Assembly (NCBI RefSeq): GCF_020905335.1
Contig: NZ_JAJJMN010000001.1
Coordinates: 3,844,001 to 3,908,000, forward strand
Direction of reading: 5' to 3'
Source of the DNA: Flavobacterium lipolyticum
GTDB lineage: Bacteria > Bacteroidota > Bacteroidia > Flavobacteriales > Flavobacteriaceae
Length of the DNA stretch: 64,000 bases
The position numbers and the translations under genes were made by a program. Below the pieces are notes generated by a model. The model had not been told where the DNA came from. It did not search any database and saw only the letters and a program-made list of their open reading frames with translations. Each line of letters opens with the position of its first letter. The first letter of the stretch is position 1. Below, in pieces: positions 62,101 through 64,000 of the stretch.

Positions 62101-64000
62101 TTTGGAGTTCCACCACTTGCAATGACTTGTATACTACCGGTGTTTGCTCTATTACAGGTTACGTCAATTTTATTTACGAAGGCTACAGCCAATGCTTTAA
62201 GGATAACAGTTTCAGGGGCAGAAGTACAGTTATTACTGTCTTTTGCAATTATTTCATATACGCCATCTCCTAAGCCTGTGATTGTATTTGTAGTATATAT
62301 GGTACCGGTACTAATACCATTTTTCTTTATGGTATAAGTGTACGTTTTTGTTCCTCCATCTGCATTCACAATTATTTCACCATCATTTGCCGTATTTATG
62401 GTAGGTTGTGTTTTAGTAGTACTTGCAATAGTAACAGCTGCATTTTGGGTGATTTCGATGTTGACAGGACTACCATAAGTACAGTTATTATGGTCCGTAA
62501 CGATATAAGAGTAGGTTCCTGCTGTTAATTTTACAGGATCTATTATTTTGGCGGAATCATTAACGTCTTTAAAAATAGTTGTGTAAGGAGCTGTTCCTCC
62601 TTTTATATCTAACGTAATTGTACCGTCATTGCGGCCATTGCAAATTACATTGGTAGAAGTATGGGTTGCTGTAAGCACATTTTGTGGCTCAGAAAGATAA
62701 AAATTCTTATAAATTTCCATTTTACTGTCCTTAACTCCAACTCTATAGGTACCTGTAACAAGATTTGCTATAGTAGCAGTAGTTTGTCCGGAAATTTGTG
62801 TTTCAATGCCATTTTCTATTTTAAACCAACGATAAAAATAAGATCCTGTGCCTCCGCTTGCCTCTATAGTTATACTACCGGTTGGTTCATTTTTACATTT
62901 AATGTCTATTTGAGTAAGTGGGGTTATAGTCAGAGCTTTTAGTTCGATTGTATTGGTAGTGGCACCACAACCATTTTTATCTACTACTTTAATCTGGTAG
63001 CTGCCATTCCCTAAATCGGCACGGGCATTGGTATTGGCAGCAAAAGGCTGACCATTTTTAGTCCACGAATATGTATAGTTACCAGCTCCACCAATTACAG
63101 AGACTGCTATTGTTCCGTCATTGACAGAGGGAGAGGAGGGTTGTATTTTTGTATCAAGTTTGACTTGTAATAAAGGAGGTGATGGTTTAATCTCTGTTAT
63201 TACATTATTATTAAATTTGCAAGAGTTGGCATCTGTTACAGTATACCAATAGCTACCTGCTTTTAAACCGGTTCTGTTTGCACTAGTGCTGCCGTCATTC
63301 CATAGCACGGATAGTGGAGCAATTCCACCTTTTAAGCTTATTTGAATTTCACCATCATTTATTCCGAAACAACTAACATCTTTTGTAGATAGTACTGTTG
63401 ATTCTATTTGAGGATTGGCTTCTAGTTGTACTACAAATCCATCCGAAGTGGCTCCTTTACTATCAGTAGCAAAAACTTTATAATAGCCTGCATTTTGTCC
63501 CGTAATTGTGGGACTACTATTGGGTCCCGAAATTGGATTTGAACCAATAATAGTTCCAGAGTTGTCGCAGCTGTACCAGGTATAAGTGTAAGTTCGGGTT
63601 ATCGGCGTTGGGCTGTAAGGAAATCCTCCTTCGGCTATAGCTGTTATACTGCCCCTTCCTCCGGGACATGTTATATTAGTTGGTTTTGGGGCAGTGACTT
63701 TTACTTTTTCAGGCGCATATATTGTAAAAGAAAAATCAGCACTTCTACAGGATTTGCCAATGTCTTTTGCATACATGATGTAGTTTCCGGCTGGCATAGA
63801 AAACAAGGAAACCGGGGTATAAGGCTGCCCGTCTTTGGCATATATATATTCGTAGTTGCCTGTACCTCCCTCAAATCCAATAGAGAATGAGCCATCGGCT
63901 TTGCCATTTTCAGTTGCATTTGTATAACTGGGAGTACCTAAAATTGTAATTGGTTTAGGTGTTGTAATAGTAACTGTTTTGGTTGATTGTGCATTTATCT
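59187..64000 (-). CDS. SprB-repeat adhesin with T9SS type A sorting domain (5' end outside window)
   Basis: At least 1600 aa, open to the window edge. The first visible residues INAQSTKTVTITTPKPI look like the junction after a signal peptide, so only a few codons may be missing. About sixteen SprB-type repeats (consensus C..G.DG.I...GG..PY.Y.W..G...AG.Y.V.V.D..GC) follow, then a PKD/Ig-like region and a T9SS type A domain (LKIYPNPSKGAFTVDVLLDK ... GIYFVLFESQQGSKLRKIII). T9SS should export it to the cell surface, where SprB-like proteins act in adhesion or gliding. It heads the toxin operon. Confidence 0.88.
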   Translation of the reverse strand, partial: INAQSTKTVTITTPKPITILGTPSYTNATENGKADGSFSIGFEGGTGNYEYIYAKDGQPYTPVSLFSMPAGNYIMYAKDIGKSCRSADFSFTIYAPEKVKVTAPKPTNITCPGGRGSITAIAEGGFPYSPTPITRTYTYTWYSCDNSGTIIGSNPISGPNSSPTITGQNAGYYKVFATDSKGATSDGFVVQLEANPQIESTVLSTKDVSCFGINDGEIQISLKGGIAPLSVLWNDGSTSANRTGLKAGSYWYTVTDANSCKFNNNVITEIKPSPPLLQVKLDTKIQPSSPSVNDGTIAVSVIGGAGNYTYSWTKNGQPFAANTNARADLGNGSYQIKVVDKNGCGATTNTIELKALTITPLTQIDIKCKNEPTGSITIEASGGTGSYFYRWFKIENGIETQISGQTTATIANLVTGTYRVGVKDSKMEIYKNFYLSEPQNVLTATHTSTNVICNGRNDGTITLDIKGGTAPYTTIFKDVNDSAKIIDPVKLTAGTYSYIVTDHNNCTYGSPVNIEITQNAAVTIASTTKTQPTINTANDGEIIVNADGGTKTYTYTIKKNGISTGTIYTTNTITGLGDGVYEIIAKDSNNCTSAPETVILKALAVAFVNKIDVTCNRANTGSIQVIASGGTPNNLNQYNYKWYYKQKATDQYTLLVETTTNKIENLYAGFYKVIVTDNVNISRELVIAELTERPAITCIFTQTNVNCFSGSDATITLNIQGGTGDYHILWNDGVTTKDRAGIPAGDYSFTIIDDNGCSYSTAPVIVKITEPLKPLTIASFEKVDASGYLLKNGHIDVSAADGTFPYTYQWYQGTGSTKIIMTGKTNRLLDGIGLGTYSVIVTDKNKCTTEASYIINQPDELLITSIIETQSIKCFANKQAILKATISGGAPIGVPDADKRYLYKWYNKLTPNVVASTTNPSETLRAGDYILEVSDGFGNSYTSNPVTVTEPKLLKINYNQKNVSCNGGNDAQITINITGGVGPYKIVWSTGKNADQNTIKDLFASTYNVTVTDANLCTDYQEITITEPQAMGIQVLKTPPSALGQDDASIKVTVVGGTPNYNFEWFDKDGNSIFIDNDKESNSINNIYVGQYFITIIDANGCKIDKRDLDKVDPLFIKLTQINIVKCYGDATASVKAITSGGLPGYYYKWYDATNSALIISENETLMNAKAGTYYVIATDSFGKSIKSETITITEPTPLDNSLSAEYTRCGDGNDWTITSAALQGTAPYSYLWSTGARTANLVDVPPGNYSLLVTDTNGCTITKTITLIAPPHLAASEVIKIPTCYAGSDATITVTPINGIAPYTYLWNTGETSNILSNASAGEYTVAVSDSKGCIINHTYTIVNPPKDVINIGEDVTLCFDQTLTINATINDDKATYSWTSDKGFKSNKAIITVSEPANYTVVVTNKLGCEATDTLKISSQNTPISAEFALSSQVFKNEKFIIVDISNPDADEIEWVIPASATVISKNKDFAEISFSQAGEYDITLNTKKGNCTAFQTKSILVTEGEYEENNPDDQTFKKFDLKIYPNPSKGAFTVDVLLDKVMPAHVKVYNLTNNLLIDSKTQEGKGNYLFNFSLTGLPSGIYFVLFESQQGSKLRKIIIQ
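59960..63945 (-). repeat. SprB-type protein repeats in a three-repeat superperiod
   Basis: Repeats come in the order B-C-A. A repeats start with NV-x-C-x-G-x-x-D and end in a Cys; B repeats lack the first Cys (VNDGTI, ANDGEI, LKNGHI); C repeats start D/S-I-x-C and keep WYK/WFK. The A repeats at about 63370, 62642, 61882, 61110 and 60370 are 243-257 residues apart. Confidence 0.7.

Overview
The window reads as chromosomal DNA of a Flavobacterium-like Bacteroidota. The evidence is low GC, almost no Shine-Dalgarno sequences before starts, many Bacteroidota-type -7 boxes (TAnnTTTG) 10-25 nt before start codons, a fused cbb3 oxidase subunit CcoNO, a DUF5606 protein, a type IX secretion (T9SS) type A sorting domain and SprB-type adhesin repeats. 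No rRNA, tRNA, CRISPR array or complete insertion sequence was seen. The species cannot be named from the sequence alone.

Layout. 1-7.4 kb is a surface-glycan / LPS-core cluster: glf (cut by the window edge), glycosyltransferases of families 2 and 9, a Kdo/WaaP-type kinase and a polysaccharide deacetylase. 7.4-17.2 kb is housekeeping: dapD, a PAS protein, a RelE/ParE toxin-antitoxin pair, ruvX, mqo, a FUSC-type membrane protein, def, a DUF5606 protein, mazG and a Crp/Fnr regulator. 17.4-28.2 kb is a microaerobic respiration regulon: ccoI, ccoS, ccoNO, ccoQ, ccoP, ccoG, ccoH, a TauE/SafE-type membrane protein and hemN. Three promoters here carry the same palindromic operator (ATGA-N6-TCAT) at the same distance from the -7 box. 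The Crp/Fnr gene next door is the likely regulator. 28.3-41.4 kb is mixed: small hypotheticals, doxX, an acyl-CoA carboxylase beta subunit, lpxD, msrB, prfB with its programmed +1 frameshift, a threonine aldolase, a YbaB protein, an S9 peptidase, a cysteine-synthase-like enzyme and a Cys-motif membrane protein. Several intergenic gaps hold MITE-like or REP-like palindromic repeats.

41.4-64 kb is the accessory region, almost all on the minus strand. In transcription order it holds a very large SprB-repeat adhesin with a T9SS domain (running off the right edge), an 816-aa outer-membrane barrel protein, and a 2170-aa secreted protein with an Fn3 domain, a zinc-metalloprotease motif and a C-terminal domain that resembles the TNT NAD-glycohydrolase toxin. 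Next come its presumed immunity gene and a tandem array of small secreted toxin/immunity cassettes: two intact toxins sharing a near-identical N-terminal half, one decayed PD-(D/E)XK-type toxin, several immunity-like genes and further broken remnants. The array ends near four tandem paralogous membrane proteins of unknown family, which lie between two copies of a direct repeat.

I read the 41-64 kb block as a polymorphic-toxin / interbacterial competition locus in which homologous N-terminal segments are duplicated and new toxin-immunity tails are swapped in. The physical link between adhesin, barrel and toxin suggests one surface apparatus. That link is an inference from gene order, not something the sequence proves.
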